From Enterobacter sp. CC120223-11 (GTDB taxonomy: Bacteria > Pseudomonadota > Gammaproteobacteria > Enterobacterales > Enterobacteriaceae): a stretch of DNA of 64,000 nt. The notes under the pieces were generated by a model, which worked only from the letters and a program-made list of their open reading frames with translations, made no database searches and had not been told where the DNA came from. The position numbers and the translations under genes are program-made. Shown here piece after piece: positions 38,831-49,162 of this stretch (the first letter of the stretch is position 1; the number at the start of each line of letters is the position of its first letter). The stretch lies in NCBI RefSeq assembly GCF_900215375.1, contig NZ_OBEF01000003.1, forward strand, positions 186,001-250,000. The letters are read 5' to 3'.

Positions 38831-41128
38831 ATGAAATGGCTTTGTTCTGTAGGTGTTGCCGTCAGCCTTGCGCTGCAACCGGCGATGGCCGATGAGATGT
38901 TCGGCAACCATCCGCTCACGCCGCAGGCGCGCGATGCGTTTGTCACCGGTCTGCTGAAGAAAATGACCGTCGATGAAAAAATCGGCCAGCTGCGCCTGAT
39001 AAGCGTCGGCCCGGATAACCCGAAAGAAGCCATTCGCGAAATGATCAAAGACGGGCAGGTGGGGGCCATTTTCAACACCGTGACCCGCCAGGATATTCGC
39101 GCCATGCAGGATCAGGTGATGCAACTCAGCCGCCTGAAAATTCCTCTCTTCTTCGCCTATGACGTGGTCCACGGCCAGCGCACGGTGTTCCCGATTAGCC
39201 TTGGTCTGGCGTCCTCATTCAACCTCGATGCGGTGCGCACCGTCGGTCGTATTTCCGCGTATGAAGCCGCCGACGATGGCCTGAACATGACCTGGGCCCC
39301 GATGGTCGACGTCTCGCGCGATCCGCGATGGGGCCGTGCTTCCGAAGGCTTTGGCGAAGACACTTATCTCACCTCGATGATGGGCAAAACCATGGTCGAA
39401 GCGATGCAGGGCAAAAGCCCGGCGGAGCGCTATTCCGTCATGACCAGCGTCAAGCACTACGCGGCTTATGGCGCAGTGGAAGGCGGCAAAGAGTACAACA
39501 CCGTCGACATGAGCCCGCAGCGGCTGTTCAACGACTATATGCCACCGTACAAAGCGGGCCTCGATGCAGGCAGCGGCGGCGTGATGGTGGCGCTGAACTC
39601 CCTGAACGGCACGCCAGCGACATCCGATTCGTGGCTGCTGAAAGACGTGCTGCGCAAAGAGTGGGGCTTTAAGGGCATCACTATTTCCGATCACGGCGCA
39701 ATCAAAGAGCTGATTAAGCACGGCACGGCATCCGATCCGGCGGACGCGGTTCGCGTGGCAGTCAAAGCTGGCATCGACATGAGCATGAGCGATGAGTACT
39801 ACAGCAAATACCTGCCGGACCTGATCAAGAGCGGCAAAGTGACGATGGCTGAGCTCGACGACGCCACGCGCCACGTGCTGAACGTCAAATACGACATGGG
39901 ACTGTTCAACGATCCGTACAGCCATCTGGGGCCAAAAGAGTCCGATCCGCAGGACACCAACGCCGAAAGTCGTTTGCATCGTCAGGATGCGCGTGAAGTT
40001 GCACGTGAAAGCCTGGTGCTGCTGAAAAACCGCCTTGAGACGCTGCCGCTGAAAAAATCAGGCACTATCGCCGTGGTTGGCCCGCTGGCCGACAGCCAGC
40101 GTGACGTGATGGGCAGCTGGTCTGCGGCAGGCGTTGCCGCTCAGTCTGTACCTGTGCTGGACGGTATCAAATCTGCGGTTGGCGACAACGCGAAAGTGAT
40201 TTACGCCAAAGGTGCCAACGTCACCAACGACAAAGACATCGTCACCTTCCTCAATCAGTATGAAGAAGCGGTGAAGGTGGACCCACGTTCGCCGCAGGCG
40301 ATGATCGATGAAGCGGTGACGGCGGCGAAGCAGTCTGACGTTGTCGTTGCTGTAGTGGGCGAAGCGCAGGGCATGGCGCATGAGGCCTCGAGCCGCACTG
40401 AAATCAGCCTCCCGCAGAGCCAGAAAGATTTGATTGCTGCGCTGAAAGCGACCGGCAAACCGCTGGTGCTGGTGCTGATGAACGGGCGCCCGCTGACCCT
40501 GGTGCAGGAAGATCAGCAGGCTGACGCCATTCTGGAAACCTGGTTTGCGGGTACCGAAGGCGGCAACGCCATTGCCGATGTGCTGTTTGGCGACTACAAC
40601 CCGTCAGGCAAGCTGCCGATGTCCTTCCCGCGCTCCGTGGGCCAGATTCCAACCTACTACAGCCACCTGAACACGGGTCGTCCGTACAACGCCGATAAGC
40701 CGAACAAGTACACCTCCCGTTACTTCGATGAAGCTAACGGCCCGCTTTATCCGTTCGGTTACGGTCTGAGCTACACCACCTTCAGCGTGTCTGACGTCAA
40801 AATGTCGTCGCCAGCTCTGAAGCAGGGTGGCAAGGTCACCGCCAGCGTGGAGGTGACCAACACCGGTAAACGCGAAGGCGCGACCGTGATGCAGATGTAC
40901 ATCCAGGACGTAACCGCCTCAATGAGCCGCCCGGTAAAACAGCTTCGCGGCTTTGAGAAAGTAACCCTGAAGCCAGGCGAAACCCGCACCGTTAGCTTCC
41001 CGATTGACGTTGACGCGCTGAAGTTCTGGAATCAGCAGATGAAGTACGCTGCCGAGCCGGGCAAATTTAACGTCTTTATCGGCGTCGATTCCGCCCGCGT
41101 GAAGCAGGGCGAGTTCGAGTTAAAGTAA
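38831..41128 (+). CDS. bglX: Periplasmic beta-glucosidase BglX
   Basis: Glycoside hydrolase family 3 enzyme that releases glucose from beta-glucosides in the periplasm. It has 765 residues, as in E. coli. A signal peptide (1-20, ending AMA) is followed by the GH3 N-terminal barrel with nucleophile D287 in GITISDHGA, the GH3 C-terminal domain and a fibronectin III-like domain (about 660-760). It is divergent from dld and is followed by a strong terminator. Confidence 0.97.
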   Translation: MKWLCSVGVAVSLALQPAMADEMFGNHPLTPQARDAFVTGLLKKMTVDEKIGQLRLISVGPDNPKEAIREMIKDGQVGAIFNTVTRQDIRAMQDQVMQLSRLKIPLFFAYDVVHGQRTVFPISLGLASSFNLDAVRTVGRISAYEAADDGLNMTWAPMVDVSRDPRWGRASEGFGEDTYLTSMMGKTMVEAMQGKSPAERYSVMTSVKHYAAYGAVEGGKEYNTVDMSPQRLFNDYMPPYKAGLDAGSGGVMVALNSLNGTPATSDSWLLKDVLRKEWGFKGITISDHGAIKELIKHGTASDPADAVRVAVKAGIDMSMSDEYYSKYLPDLIKSGKVTMAELDDATRHVLNVKYDMGLFNDPYSHLGPKESDPQDTNAESRLHRQDAREVARESLVLLKNRLETLPLKKSGTIAVVGPLADSQRDVMGSWSAAGVAAQSVPVLDGIKSAVGDNAKVIYAKGANVTNDKDIVTFLNQYEEAVKVDPRSPQAMIDEAVTAAKQSDVVVAVVGEAQGMAHEASSRTEISLPQSQKDLIAALKATGKPLVLVLMNGRPLTLVQEDQQADAILETWFAGTEGGNAIADVLFGDYNPSGKLPMSFPRSVGQIPTYYSHLNTGRPYNADKPNKYTSRYFDEANGPLYPFGYGLSYTTFSVSDVKMSSPALKQGGKVTASVEVTNTGKREGATVMQMYIQDVTASMSRPVKQLRGFEKVTLKPGETRTVSFPIDVDALKFWNQQMKYAAEPGKFNVFIGVDSARVKQGEFELK

Positions 41129-41144
41129 GTTTTGCTTTTCATCT

Positions 41145-41170
41145 TAAGGCCGCTTATGCGGCCTTTTTTG
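41145..41170 (+). terminator. Intrinsic terminator of bglX
   Basis: AAGGCCGC and GCGGCCTT pair around TTAT, and six T follow, 17 bp after the stop. Confidence 0.93.
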
Positions 41171-41220
41171 TGCCTGCCGTTTGCTGCTTCGCTTAAAAGT
41201 CACTTTCTAATTCCGCTTTT

Positions 41221-41253
41221 GAGATTTCGGAATCTCCATTCCTGGACTATCTT
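41221..41253 (+). promoter_or_regulatory. Candidate osmF promoter region
   Basis: A small perfect inverted repeat, GAGATT-TCGG-AATCTC (41221-41236), is followed by CTATCTT (41247-41253), which resembles the sigma-S -10 (CTATACT). In E. coli osmF is induced by osmotic stress through RpoS, which makes this a reasonable but unproven promoter. Confidence 0.4.
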
Positions 41254-41296
41254 TTTACTCTAACGCCCTGAAAATACAGACTCGAGAGGAATAAGA

Positions 41297-42205
41297 ATGA
41301 CGATGAAAGCGTGGAGTATTGCGGGGGCGCTGCTGCTGGCGGCTACCGCTCAGGCCGCCGAGCCGGTAAAAGTAGGCTCGAAAATTGATACCGAAGGGGC
41401 ACTGCTCGGCAACATCATTTTGCAGGTGCTGGACAGCCATGGCGTAAAAACCGTGAACAAAGTGCAGCTTGGTACCACGCCTGTGGTGCGTGGGGCAATC
41501 ACCTCCGGCGAGCTGGATATTTACCCGGAATACACCGGCAACGGCGCGTTTTTCTTTAAAGACGAAAACGACCCGGCGTGGAAAAACGCCGCGCAGGGCT
41601 ACGAGAAAGTGAAAAAACTCGACGCCGAAAAGAACAAACTGGTATGGCTGACGCCAGCCCCGGCGAACAACACCTGGACCATCGCGGTGCGTCAGGACCT
41701 GGCGGAAAAGAACAAGCTGACGTCGCTGGCCGATCTTGGCGCCTATCTGAAAAAAGGCGGCACCTTTAAACTCGCGGCTTCGGCTGAATTTATTGAGCGC
41801 GCTGATGCGCTGCCTGCCTTTGAAAAAGCCTATGACTTCAAACTCGACCAGGCACAGCTGCTGTCGCTGGCGGGCGGTGATACTGCCGTAACGATTAAGG
41901 CGGCGGCGCAGCAAACGTCCGGGGTGAATGCGGCGATGGCCTACGGCACTGACGGCCCGGTGGCGGCACTCGGCCTGCAAACACTGACTGACCCGAAAGG
42001 TGTACAGCCGATTTATGCCCCAACGCCCGTTGTACGCGAGGCGGTGCTGAAAGCGTATCCGCAGCTGCCGGAATGGCTGAAGCCGGTCTTTGAAAAACTC
42101 GATGAAAAAACGCTGCAAAAACTGAATGCCAGCATTGCGGTAGAAGGGCTGGATGCGAAGAAAGTGGCCGCCGACTGGCTGAAACAACAGGGGCTGGTGA
42201 AGTAA
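41297..42205 (+). CDS. osmF: OsmF (YehZ), periplasmic binding protein of an osmoprotectant-type ABC importer
   Basis: Binding protein of the YehZYXW transporter, related to glycine-betaine systems; in E. coli it has low affinity for betaine. It has 302 residues (E. coli 305). A signal peptide ends near residue 20 (ATAQA), and the OpuAC-type domain has [15 protein letters not shown] and [17 protein letters not shown] (41285-41289) fits ATG 41297. yehY starts 4 bp after its stop, and yehX and yehW follow with overlaps, so the four genes form one operon. Confidence 0.95.
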   Translation: MTMKAWSIAGALLLAATAQAAEPVKVGSKIDTEGALLGNIILQVLDSHGVKTVNKVQLGTTPVVRGAITSGELDIYPEYTGNGAFFFKDENDPAWKNAAQGYEKVKKLDAEKNKLVWLTPAPANNTWTIAVRQDLAEKNKLTSLADLGAYLKKGGTFKLAASAEFIERADALPAFEKAYDFKLDQAQLLSLAGGDTAVTIKAAAQQTSGVNAAMAYGTDGPVAALGLQTLTDPKGVQPIYAPTPVVREAVLKAYPQLPEWLKPVFEKLDEKTLQKLNASIAVEGLDAKKVAADWLKQQGLVK

Positions 42206-42209
42206 TTTC

Positions 42210-43367
42210 GTGCGAATCTCCTGTCAAAATCGTGTGCTGCTGCTGTTGGTGCTGATTGCACTGGCGGCAGCCGTTCTGCCGTTTGTGAATTACGCGCCTA
42301 ACCGGCTGGTCTCTGGCGAAAGCCGCCAGCTGTGGCAAATCTGGACCTTTCCCCCTGCATTGTTACTGCTCATACCGCTGTGCTTTGCAGGCCTTAGCCT
42401 GTTGCCCGGCCGCGGCGCGCTGGTCATCACGCTGATAATGGCGCAGAGCCTGTTTATTGCGCTGCTTTGGAGCAGCGGTAAAGCGGCAACCTTTCTCGCG
42501 CAGACTGGCAGTCCTCTGGCGCGCACGTCGCCGGGAAGCGGCCTGTGGCTATGGCTGGCGATAGCCCTGCTGATTTGCAGCGATGCTATCCGTCGTCTGA
42601 CGGCACGCACTTCGTGGCGCTGGCTGCTGAATGCGCAGATCTGGATCCTGCCGGTCGTGCTGCTGTGGTCCGGCGAGCTGGATTCGCTGTCGCTGATGAA
42701 GGAGTACTTCAACCGCCAGGACGTGTTTGACAGCGCGCTCACGCAGCACCTTTTTCTGCTGTTCGGCACGCTGCTGCCCGGCCTGCTCATCGGTGTGCCG
42801 CTGGGACTCTGGTGCTGGCGATACCCGCCGCGACAAACCCGCGTGTTTACCGTGCTCAACATCATTCAGACCATTCCCTCTGTGGCGCTATTCGGCCTGC
42901 TGATTGCGCCGCTCGCGGGGCTGGTAAAACATTTTCCGGGGCTCTCATCTCTGGGGATTGGCGGCACCGGGCTCACGCCTGCGCTGATAGCCCTGGTGCT
43001 GTATGCGCTGTTGCCGCTGGTGCGCGGCGTCGTTGCGGGCATGCAGCAGGTTGCCGCCGATGTTATGGAAAGCGCCGCTGCGATGGGCATGAGCCCAACT
43101 CAGCGCTTCTGGAAAGTTCAGCTGCCGCTCGCACTGCCGGTGCTGCTGCGCAGCCTGCGGGTAGTGACGGTGCAGACTGTCGGGATGGCAGTGGTGGCGG
43201 CGCTGATTGGCGCAGGTGGTTTTGGTGCGCTGGTATTCCAGGGGCTGCTCAGCAGCGCGCTGGATTTAGTACTGCTCGGGGTGATCCCGGTGATTGCGCT
43301 GGCGGTGGTGGTGGATGCGCTGTTCAGTCTGTGGATAGCCTTACTGGGAGGAGAGGCCCATGATTGA
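42210..43367 (+). CDS. yehY: YehY, ABC permease of the OsmF system
   Basis: Inner-membrane channel subunit of 385 residues, the E. coli length. Several N-terminal hydrophobic segments precede the BPD_transp_1 domain (about 175-375), in which the ATPase-contact loop reads [22 protein letters not shown]. The start is GTG at 42210; no strong Shine-Dalgarno precedes it, so translation may depend on coupling from osmF, 4 bp upstream. yehX overlaps its 3' end by 8 nt. Confidence 0.92.
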   Translation: MRISCQNRVLLLLVLIALAAAVLPFVNYAPNRLVSGESRQLWQIWTFPPALLLLIPLCFAGLSLLPGRGALVITLIMAQSLFIALLWSSGKAATFLAQTGSPLARTSPGSGLWLWLAIALLICSDAIRRLTARTSWRWLLNAQIWILPVVLLWSGELDSLSLMKEYFNRQDVFDSALTQHLFLLFGTLLPGLLIGVPLGLWCWRYPPRQTRVFTVLNIIQTIPSVALFGLLIAPLAGLVKHFPGLSSLGIGGTGLTPALIALVLYALLPLVRGVVAGMQQVAADVMESAAAMGMSPTQRFWKVQLPLALPVLLRSLRVVTVQTVGMAVVAALIGAGGFGALVFQGLLSSALDLVLLGVIPVIALAVVVDALFSLWIALLGGEAHD

Positions 43368-44307
43368 ATTTCAGCAGGTCAGTAAAATTTTTGACGGCAA
43401 AGCGGCGGTGAAAAACCTCGATCTGCATTTGCAGGAAGGCGCATTTTCCGTGCTGATTGGCACTTCCGGTTCCGGAAAATCCACCACCCTGAAGATGATT
43501 AATCGTCTGGAGGAGCACGACAGCGGGACCATACTGTTTGCCGGGGAAGATATTCGCCAGCAGCCGGTGCTGGCGCTGCGACGCCGGATGGGGTACGCCA
43601 TTCAGTCCATCGGCCTGTTCCCGCACTGGACGGTGGCGCAGAACATTGCCACCGTGCCGCAGCTGCAGAAGTGGACGAAGGCGCGCATCAACGATCGTAT
43701 CGATGAGCTGATGGCCCTGCTGGGGCTGGATACCTCGATGCGCGATCGTCTGCCGCATCAGCTTTCTGGCGGTCAGCAACAGCGTGTGGGCGTGGCAAGG
43801 GCGCTGGCGGCCGATCCGGAAGTTCTGTTGATGGACGAACCTTTCGGCGCGCTCGACCCTGTTACGCGCGGTGCGCTCCAGCAGGAGATGGGGCGTATCC
43901 ATCAGCTGCTCGGGAGAACCATTGTACTGGTGACGCACGATATCGACGAAGCGCTGCGACTGGCCGACCATCTGGTGCTGATGGATAACGGCGAAGTCGT
44001 ACAGCAGGGCACGTCCCTGTCGATGCTGACCTCGCCGGTAAACGATTTTGTCCGCGAGTTTTTTGGCCGCAGTGAGCTGGGCGTGCGCCTGCTAACGCTG
44101 CGCGGCGTGGGGGATTATGTGCGTATTCAGGAGCAGATTGCTGGCGAACCATTGCACGCATCGATGTCTCTGCGCGAAGCGTTGTCGCAGTTTGTGGCTC
44201 GCCGCAGCGAGGCATTGCCCGTTATCAATGATGATGGCACGCCCTGTGGAACGCTGCATTTTGCCGATCTGTTGCGGGGGGAGGCTGCCGGTGAAGATCG
44301 TGCGTGA
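43360..44307 (+). CDS. yehX: YehX, ABC ATPase of the OsmF system
   Basis: ATP-binding subunit of the OsmF importer, with 315 residues (E. coli 308). It has Walker [10 protein letters not shown] (34-42), signature [10 protein letters not shown], Walker [14 protein letters not shown] and the H-loop VTHDIDEA, then a C-terminal CBS-like region (about 245-310) that in betaine systems senses ionic strength. GGGAGGAG precedes ATG 43360. It overlaps yehY by 8 nt and yehW by 17 nt. Confidence 0.94.
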   Translation: MIEFQQVSKIFDGKAAVKNLDLHLQEGAFSVLIGTSGSGKSTTLKMINRLEEHDSGTILFAGEDIRQQPVLALRRRMGYAIQSIGLFPHWTVAQNIATVPQLQKWTKARINDRIDELMALLGLDTSMRDRLPHQLSGGQQQRVGVARALAADPEVLLMDEPFGALDPVTRGALQQEMGRIHQLLGRTIVLVTHDIDEALRLADHLVLMDNGEVVQQGTSLSMLTSPVNDFVREFFGRSELGVRLLTLRGVGDYVRIQEQIAGEPLHASMSLREALSQFVARRSEALPVINDDGTPCGTLHFADLLRGEAAGEDRA

Positions 44308-45028
44308 TCCCCTGATCTGGCTTGGGCTGCTGTTTATCGCCCTGCTGACGCTGATGCCCTACAGCGGGCCGCTGTTCAGCACGCTGTTCCCGGAGTTGCC
44401 TCGTCCGCTCTATCAGCAGCAGAGCTTCTGGTCGCTGACGCTGGCGCATTTCTGGCTGGTGGGCGTATCAAGCCTGATTGCCACGGTGATTGGCGTCGGG
44501 GCGGGCATTGCGGTCACGCGTCCGGCGGGGCGCGAATTTCGTGGGCTGGTGGAAACCATTGCCGCAATGGGGCAGACGTTTCCGCCCGTGGCGGTGTTGG
44601 CGATTGCCGTGCCGGTGATGGGCTTTGGTCGTGAACCGGCGATTATCGCGCTGATTCTCTATGGCGTCCTGCCGGTATTACAGGGCACGCTGGCCGGGCT
44701 GGCCTCAGTGCCGTCCGGCGTTGTGAGCGTGGCGCAGGGGATGGGGATGAACGGCTGGCAGCGGCTGCTGAAGGTTGAATTACCGCTGGCGGCACCGGTG
44801 ATGATCGCCGGGATCCGTACATCGGCTATTGTGAACATTGGTACGGCGACTATCGCTTCCACCGTGGGTGCCAACACGCTCGGCACGCCGATCATCATCG
44901 GCCTGAGCGGATTTAATACGGCGTATGTGATTCAGGGGGCCGTGCTGGTGGCGCTGGCGGCGATTCTGGTCGATCGCGCATTCGAGCGCCTGGCGGGCTT
45001 TCTCAGCCGACACCACCGCGGACGATAA
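44291..45028 (+). CDS. yehW: YehW, second ABC permease of the OsmF system
   Basis: Inner-membrane channel subunit of 245 residues (E. coli 243) with about six hydrophobic segments and the ATPase-contact loop [22 protein letters not shown]. The start is GTG 44291 ([10 protein letters not shown]), 17 nt inside yehX, preceded by GGGGGAGG; the much longer in-frame reading from 44117 lies within yehX and is not used. The last 26 nt overlap the small yohO gene on the other strand. Confidence 0.93.
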   Translation: MKIVRDPLIWLGLLFIALLTLMPYSGPLFSTLFPELPRPLYQQQSFWSLTLAHFWLVGVSSLIATVIGVGAGIAVTRPAGREFRGLVETIAAMGQTFPPVAVLAIAVPVMGFGREPAIIALILYGVLPVLQGTLAGLASVPSGVVSVAQGMGMNGWQRLLKVELPLAAPVMIAGIRTSAIVNIGTATIASTVGANTLGTPIIIGLSGFNTAYVIQGAVLVALAAILVDRAFERLAGFLSRHHRGR

Positions 45029-45116
45029 AGGAGTAGCCCGCGAGCATCACGCCGCTAATGCCGCCGATGGCCATCAGGACGAAAAGGGTGATCACAGCCA
45101 GTTTGGCAGGTTTCAT
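45003..45116 (-). CDS. yohO: YohO, 37-residue single-pass membrane protein
   Basis: The product begins [20 protein letters not shown] and continues [17 protein letters not shown], one hydrophobic helix with a positively charged N-terminus. It closely resembles E. coli YohO (35 residues), at the same place between yehW and mlrA. AAGGAG is well spaced before the ATG at 45116. Its 3' end overlaps the end of yehW by 26 nt on the opposite strand. The function of YohO is unknown. Confidence 0.88.
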   Translation of the reverse strand: MKPAKLAVITLFVLMAIGGISGVMLAGYSFIVRGGVG

Positions 45117-45175
45117 TATGTGCTCCTTGTGTTAATCGGGTGATTATACGGTGAAGCACGCTTGTTAATGAACCC

Positions 45176-45907
45176 CTAATTTCCCAGATGCAGCACGTTT
45201 AGCCCCTGATCGCGCCACTGCCTGAGCTGCTCCTGTTGTCCGACGGTCGAGGTGTCTCCGCACCACACCAGAAGGGTTTGGCCGTCAAACAGCTCAGGAC
45301 GAAGCTGCTGTAGCGAGTGGGCCAGCACGTCGACGCGCCATCCCTGTTCGCAGGCCACCCAGCCTTCAAGCCACAGCCTCGTGGTATCCGTAATGTTCCA
45401 GCCGACAACCAGCGCATCGCGGCCCTGACGCTTTCGCGCCGAAGCCATGCACACGGAAATGTAGTTGATGAGCACGCCGTCGAGAACGCTGAGCAGCGCC
45501 TGCAGGGTGGGTTGAGAACTTTGTAAGCGTAAGCGAAGTGGGATAAACAGATGGGTTACCAGCGTTTGAGCAGGATAATCGCGGCCGCGTTCTTTGATCC
45601 ACAATCGTAATCGGTTCAGGTTGCCGCCCTGGAGAAAATGCAGCAGCGTTTCCTGATGCTCCCGCCAACCGCTTTGCTGTTCGGCAGTGGCCTCACTGAG
45701 CAGGGTTTTGACTTTGCTGACCTGAACGCCGGTGTCTATCCAGCGTTTAATTTCGCGGATCCTGTCGATGTCATCGTCATTGAACAGACGGTGTCCGCCG
45801 TCGGTGCGCTGGGGCTTTAACAGGTCGTAACGCCGCTGCCAGGCACGCAGCGTTACCGGATTAATATCACACAGCAGAGCCACTTCACCTATTGTGTAAA
45901 GCGCCAT
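45176..45907 (-). CDS. mlrA: MlrA, MerR-like activator of csgD and curli
   Basis: DNA-binding activator needed for csgD transcription, and so for curli and cellulose biofilm, in E. coli and Salmonella. It has 243 residues, the E. coli length. The N-terminal MerR helix-turn-helix reads ALYTIGEVALLCDINPVTLRAWQRRY, and the C-terminal domain (about 75-243) is B12-binding-like without its cofactor motif. In E. coli MlrA activity is gated by a cyclic-di-GMP enzyme pair, a link worth noting given the cyclic-di-GMP cluster at 55248-61830. It is divergent from btsS. Confidence 0.95.
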   Translation of the reverse strand: MALYTIGEVALLCDINPVTLRAWQRRYDLLKPQRTDGGHRLFNDDDIDRIREIKRWIDTGVQVSKVKTLLSEATAEQQSGWREHQETLLHFLQGGNLNRLRLWIKERGRDYPAQTLVTHLFIPLRLRLQSSQPTLQALLSVLDGVLINYISVCMASARKRQGRDALVVGWNITDTTRLWLEGWVACEQGWRVDVLAHSLQQLRPELFDGQTLLVWCGDTSTVGQQEQLRQWRDQGLNVLHLGN

Positions 45908-46118
45908 GTATCACCTCAGCTCGCGCATCCCCATCATAACTGTAGACGCTGTTCGCCGAACCAGGAAAATGTGATCGTTTTTTGTTCAGAAAAGCGGCTG
46001 CAGATCGGGAAAAAGTGTGATCGCAGGCAGAGATTTTGCGTTTTGCCCGGGTCGTCAAGGAAACGCCGGGCGGTAACCTGTATGTTACGCGCTGTTATCG
46101 GCTATGTGGTCTGCGGTT
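45908..46118. promoter_or_regulatory. mlrA-btsS divergent control region
   Basis: 211 bp holding two direct copies of TGTGATCG (45970-45977 and 46016-46023), each like half a CRP site, 46 bp apart. No clear -35/-10 pair or strong Shine-Dalgarno for btsS is visible. Confidence 0.45.
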
Positions 46119-47807
46119 ATGTACGAGTTTAATCTGGTGTTGCTGCTGCTTCAGCAGATGTGCGTGTTTCTGGTTATTGCCTGGTTGATGAGCAAAACGC
46201 GTCTCTTCATTCCCTTAATGCAGGTCACAGTCCGTCTGCCGCATAAGCTGCTGTGCTACGTCACCTTCTCCATCTTCTGCATTATGGGAACCTATTTCGG
46301 CCTGCATATCGAAGACTCTATCGCCAACACCCGCGCAATTGGCGCGGTGATGGGCGGCCTGCTCGGCGGTCCTGTTGTCGGCGGGCTTGTCGGGCTAACC
46401 GGCGGTTTACATCGTTATTCAATGGGCGGCATGACCGCGCTAAGTTGCATGGTGTCAACCATTGTGGAAGGGCTGCTCGGCGGCCTGGTCCACAGTGTAT
46501 TAATTCGCCGCGGGCGCAGTGACAAAGTCTTCAACCCGTTCACCGCCGGGGCTATCACCTTTGTTGCCGAAATGGTGCAGATGGTCATTATATTGCTGAT
46601 TGCTCGCCCGTTTAACGACGCGCTGCATCTGGTGCAAAGCATTGCCGCGCCAATGATGGTGACCAACACCGTTGGCGCGGCGCTGTTTATGCGTATCCTC
46701 CTCGACAAGCGGGCGATGTTTGAGAAATACACCTCGGCGTTTTCGGCCACGGCGCTGAAGGTCGCGGCCTCAACGGAGGGGATCCTGCGCCAGGGCTTTA
46801 ACGAAGAAAACAGCATGCGGGTAGCGCAGGTGCTGATTCAGGAGCTGGATATCGGCGCGGTTGCCATCACCGATCGCGACAGGCTGTTGGCCTTCACCGG
46901 GATCGGTGACGATCACCATCTCCCCGGCAAGCCAATTTCTTCGCGCTATACGCAAAAAGCCATTGACAGCGGGGAAGTGGTCTACGCCGACGGCAACGAG
47001 GTGCCGTATCGTTGTTCTATTCACCCGAATTGCAAACTGGGCTCGACGCTGGTTATTCCTTTACGTGGCGAAAATCAGCGCGTGATTGGCACCATTAAAC
47101 TCTATGAAGCCAAAAACCGCCTGTTCAGTTCCATTAACCGCACCCTGGGCGAAGGCATCGCTCAGCTGCTGTCGGCGCAAATCCTCGCCGGACAGTATGA
47201 ACGGCAAAAAGCGCTGCTGACGCAGTCGGAAATCAAGCTGCTGCATGCGCAGGTCAATCCCCATTTCCTGTTTAACGCGCTGAATACGCTGAAAGCCGTG
47301 ATTCGCCGCGACAGCGAGCAGGCGGGGCAACTGGTGCAGTACCTTTCGACCTTCTTTCGCAAGAACCTGAAGCGGCCTTCAGAAGTCGTGACTCTGGCCG
47401 ATGAAATTGAGCACGTGAACGCCTATCTGCAAATTGAGAAGGCGCGCTTTCAGGAAAAATTGCAGGTGCATCTCAACGTGCCGTCTGCATTAACCCAGCA
47501 TCAGCTTCCGGCGTTCACGCTCCAGCCGATTGTTGAAAACGCCATCAAGCATGGTACCTCGCAGCATCTTGGCGTCGGTGTAATAACCCTTCGGGCAAGT
47601 CTGAATCAGCGCTGGTTGCAGCTTGAGATTGAAGACAATGCCGGATTGTATCAGCCTGACCCGCAGGCCAGCGGGCTGGGTATGAACCTGGTGGATAAAC
47701 GGCTGCGGGCGCGCTTTGGCGATGAATGCGGTATGACGATCACCTGCGAGCCGGAGTGCTTTACCCGTATCACTCTGCGATTGCCCATGGAGGAAAAAGC
47801 GTGCTGA
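46119..47807 (+). CDS. btsS: BtsS (YehU), pyruvate-sensing histidine kinase
   Basis: Inner-membrane sensor kinase of the LytS type that binds extracellular pyruvate and phosphorylates BtsR. It has 562 residues (E. coli 561). A 5TM LytS-like membrane domain (about 1-195) is followed by a GAF domain (about 220-355) and a His_kinase domain with H382 in [11 protein letters not shown], then an ATPase with [10 protein letters not shown] and a G box. ATG 46119 ([10 protein letters not shown]) matches E. coli. btsR overlaps its end by 7 nt. Confidence 0.95.
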   Translation: MYEFNLVLLLLQQMCVFLVIAWLMSKTRLFIPLMQVTVRLPHKLLCYVTFSIFCIMGTYFGLHIEDSIANTRAIGAVMGGLLGGPVVGGLVGLTGGLHRYSMGGMTALSCMVSTIVEGLLGGLVHSVLIRRGRSDKVFNPFTAGAITFVAEMVQMVIILLIARPFNDALHLVQSIAAPMMVTNTVGAALFMRILLDKRAMFEKYTSAFSATALKVAASTEGILRQGFNEENSMRVAQVLIQELDIGAVAITDRDRLLAFTGIGDDHHLPGKPISSRYTQKAIDSGEVVYADGNEVPYRCSIHPNCKLGSTLVIPLRGENQRVIGTIKLYEAKNRLFSSINRTLGEGIAQLLSAQILAGQYERQKALLTQSEIKLLHAQVNPHFLFNALNTLKAVIRRDSEQAGQLVQYLSTFFRKNLKRPSEVVTLADEIEHVNAYLQIEKARFQEKLQVHLNVPSALTQHQLPAFTLQPIVENAIKHGTSQHLGVGVITLRASLNQRWLQLEIEDNAGLYQPDPQASGLGMNLVDKRLRARFGDECGMTITCEPECFTRITLRLPMEEKAC

Positions 47808-48526
47808 AAGTGCTGATTGTTGATGATGAGCCGCTGGCGCGGGAAAATTTGCGCATTCTGCTGGAGAAGCAAACGGATATCGACATCGTGGGCGAATGTG
47901 ACAACGCCGTAGAGGGCATTGGCGCGGTACATCGCCTGCGTCCTGACGTGGTGTTCCTTGATATTCAGATGCCGCGTATCAGCGGCCTTGAGATGGTCGG
48001 CATGCTGGATCCGGAACATCGCCCGTGGGTGGTCTTTCTCACGGCCTTTGATGAGTATGCGGTGAAGGCCTTTGAGGAACACGCGTTCGACTATCTACTC
48101 AAGCCCATAGAGGAATATCGGCTGGAGAAAACCCTGAGCCGTCTGCGACAGGAGATGCATCGCCAGCAGCAGGATTTATCGGTGTTTGGCGAAAGCCAGC
48201 AGGCGCTGAAGTTTATTCCCTGCACCGGGCACAGCCGCATATGGCTGCTGCAGATGGAGGACGTGGCCTTCGTCAGCAGCAGGATGAGCGGGGTGTACGT
48301 CACTGATAGTGAAGGTAAAGAAGGCTTCACCGAGCTGACGCTACGCACGCTTGAAAACCGTACGCCGCTGCTGCGTTGCCACCGCCAGCATCTGGTGAAT
48401 ATGTCGCATCTGAAGGAAATTCGTCTGGAAGACAACGGCCAGGCGAAGCTGCTGCTGCGTGCCGGGCAGACCGTGCCGGTGAGTCGTCGCTATCTGAAAA
48501 GCCTGAAAGAGGCGTTAGGCCTGTAA
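47801..48526 (+). CDS. btsR: BtsR (YehT), LytTR response regulator
   Basis: Response regulator that in E. coli activates the pyruvate transporter gene btsT. It has 241 residues (E. coli 239). The receiver domain (1 to about 120) has phosphorylation site D54 in [11 protein letters not shown], and a LytTR DNA-binding domain (about 137-241) follows. The start is GTG 47801 ([11 protein letters not shown]), 7 nt inside btsS, preceded by GGAGG (47789-47793). The overlap indicates coupled translation with the kinase. Confidence 0.95.
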   Translation: MLKVLIVDDEPLARENLRILLEKQTDIDIVGECDNAVEGIGAVHRLRPDVVFLDIQMPRISGLEMVGMLDPEHRPWVVFLTAFDEYAVKAFEEHAFDYLLKPIEEYRLEKTLSRLRQEMHRQQQDLSVFGESQQALKFIPCTGHSRIWLLQMEDVAFVSSRMSGVYVTDSEGKEGFTELTLRTLENRTPLLRCHRQHLVNMSHLKEIRLEDNGQAKLLLRAGQTVPVSRRYLKSLKEALGL

Positions 48527-48573
48527 AACTGGTACACTTCGCGCTAATCGCATCATCGACAGTTGAAGGCTCT

Positions 48574-49044
48574 ATGGTAAGTAATGATATTCTGCGCAGC
48601 CTGCGCTACACACTGAAATGCAATAACAACGACCTGGTACGCATCCTGGCGCTGGCTGATATGGAGTCCACCTCGGCAGGTTTCGACACCTGGATGACCA
48701 AAGAGGATGAAGAGGGCTTCGTACGCTGCCCGGATATCATCCTGTCCGGTTTTCTGAACGGTCTAATCTATGACAAGCGCGGCAAAGATGAGTCGGCGCC
48801 GGAGCTGGCGCTTGAGCGTCGCGTGAATAACAACACGGTGCTGAAGAAGCTGCGCATCGCGTTTTCCCTGAAGACAGACGACATTCTGGCGATCATGACG
48901 GAGCAAAAATTCCGCGTGTCGATGCCGGAAATCACCGCCATGATGCGCGCCCCGGACCATAAAAACTATCGCGAGTGCGGTGACCAGTTCCTGCGTTATT
49001 TCCTGCGCGGGCTGACCAGCCGGGTGCACGCGGCGAAGTCCTGA
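48574..49044 (+). CDS. yehS: YehS, DUF1456 protein
   Basis: Cytosolic protein of 156 residues, the E. coli length, made of two DUF1456 repeats (about 5-70 and 85-150); the second has KLRIAFSLKTDDILAIM and MPEITAMMRAPDHKNYR. The function is unknown. It lies 47 bp downstream of btsR on the same strand. ATG 48574 (MVSNDILRSL) matches E. coli; the longer in-frame reading begins within btsR. Confidence 0.92.
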   Translation: MVSNDILRSLRYTLKCNNNDLVRILALADMESTSAGFDTWMTKEDEEGFVRCPDIILSGFLNGLIYDKRGKDESAPELALERRVNNNTVLKKLRIAFSLKTDDILAIMTEQKFRVSMPEITAMMRAPDHKNYRECGDQFLRYFLRGLTSRVHAAKS

Positions 49045-49050
49045 TTTTTT

Positions 49051-49120
49051 GTCGGGTGACGGCTGCGCCTGACCCGACTTACAAAATCCGTAGGCACGCG
49101 CAAGCGTAGCGCCGCCGGAC
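49051..49120. repeat. REP-like palindromes between yehS and metG
   Basis: GTCGGGT (49051-49057) with ACCCGAC (49072-49078) makes one stem. The second element, GTAGGCACGCGCAAGCGTAG followed by CGCCGCCGGAC, has the layout of a REP unit. It is a gene-poor spot between convergent genes, like the REP pair at 8322. Confidence 0.65.
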
Positions 49121-49130
49121 ATAAGAGCAT

Positions 49131-49158
49131 AAAAAAGCCGGAGATTTCTCCGGCTTTT
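49131..49158. terminator. Bidirectional terminator between yehS and metG
   Basis: AAAGCCGGAG and CTCCGGCTTT form a strong stem with A and T tracts on either side. It ends metG (-) 4 bp past its stop and can also end yehS (+). Confidence 0.9.
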
Positions 49159-49162
49159 GCAT

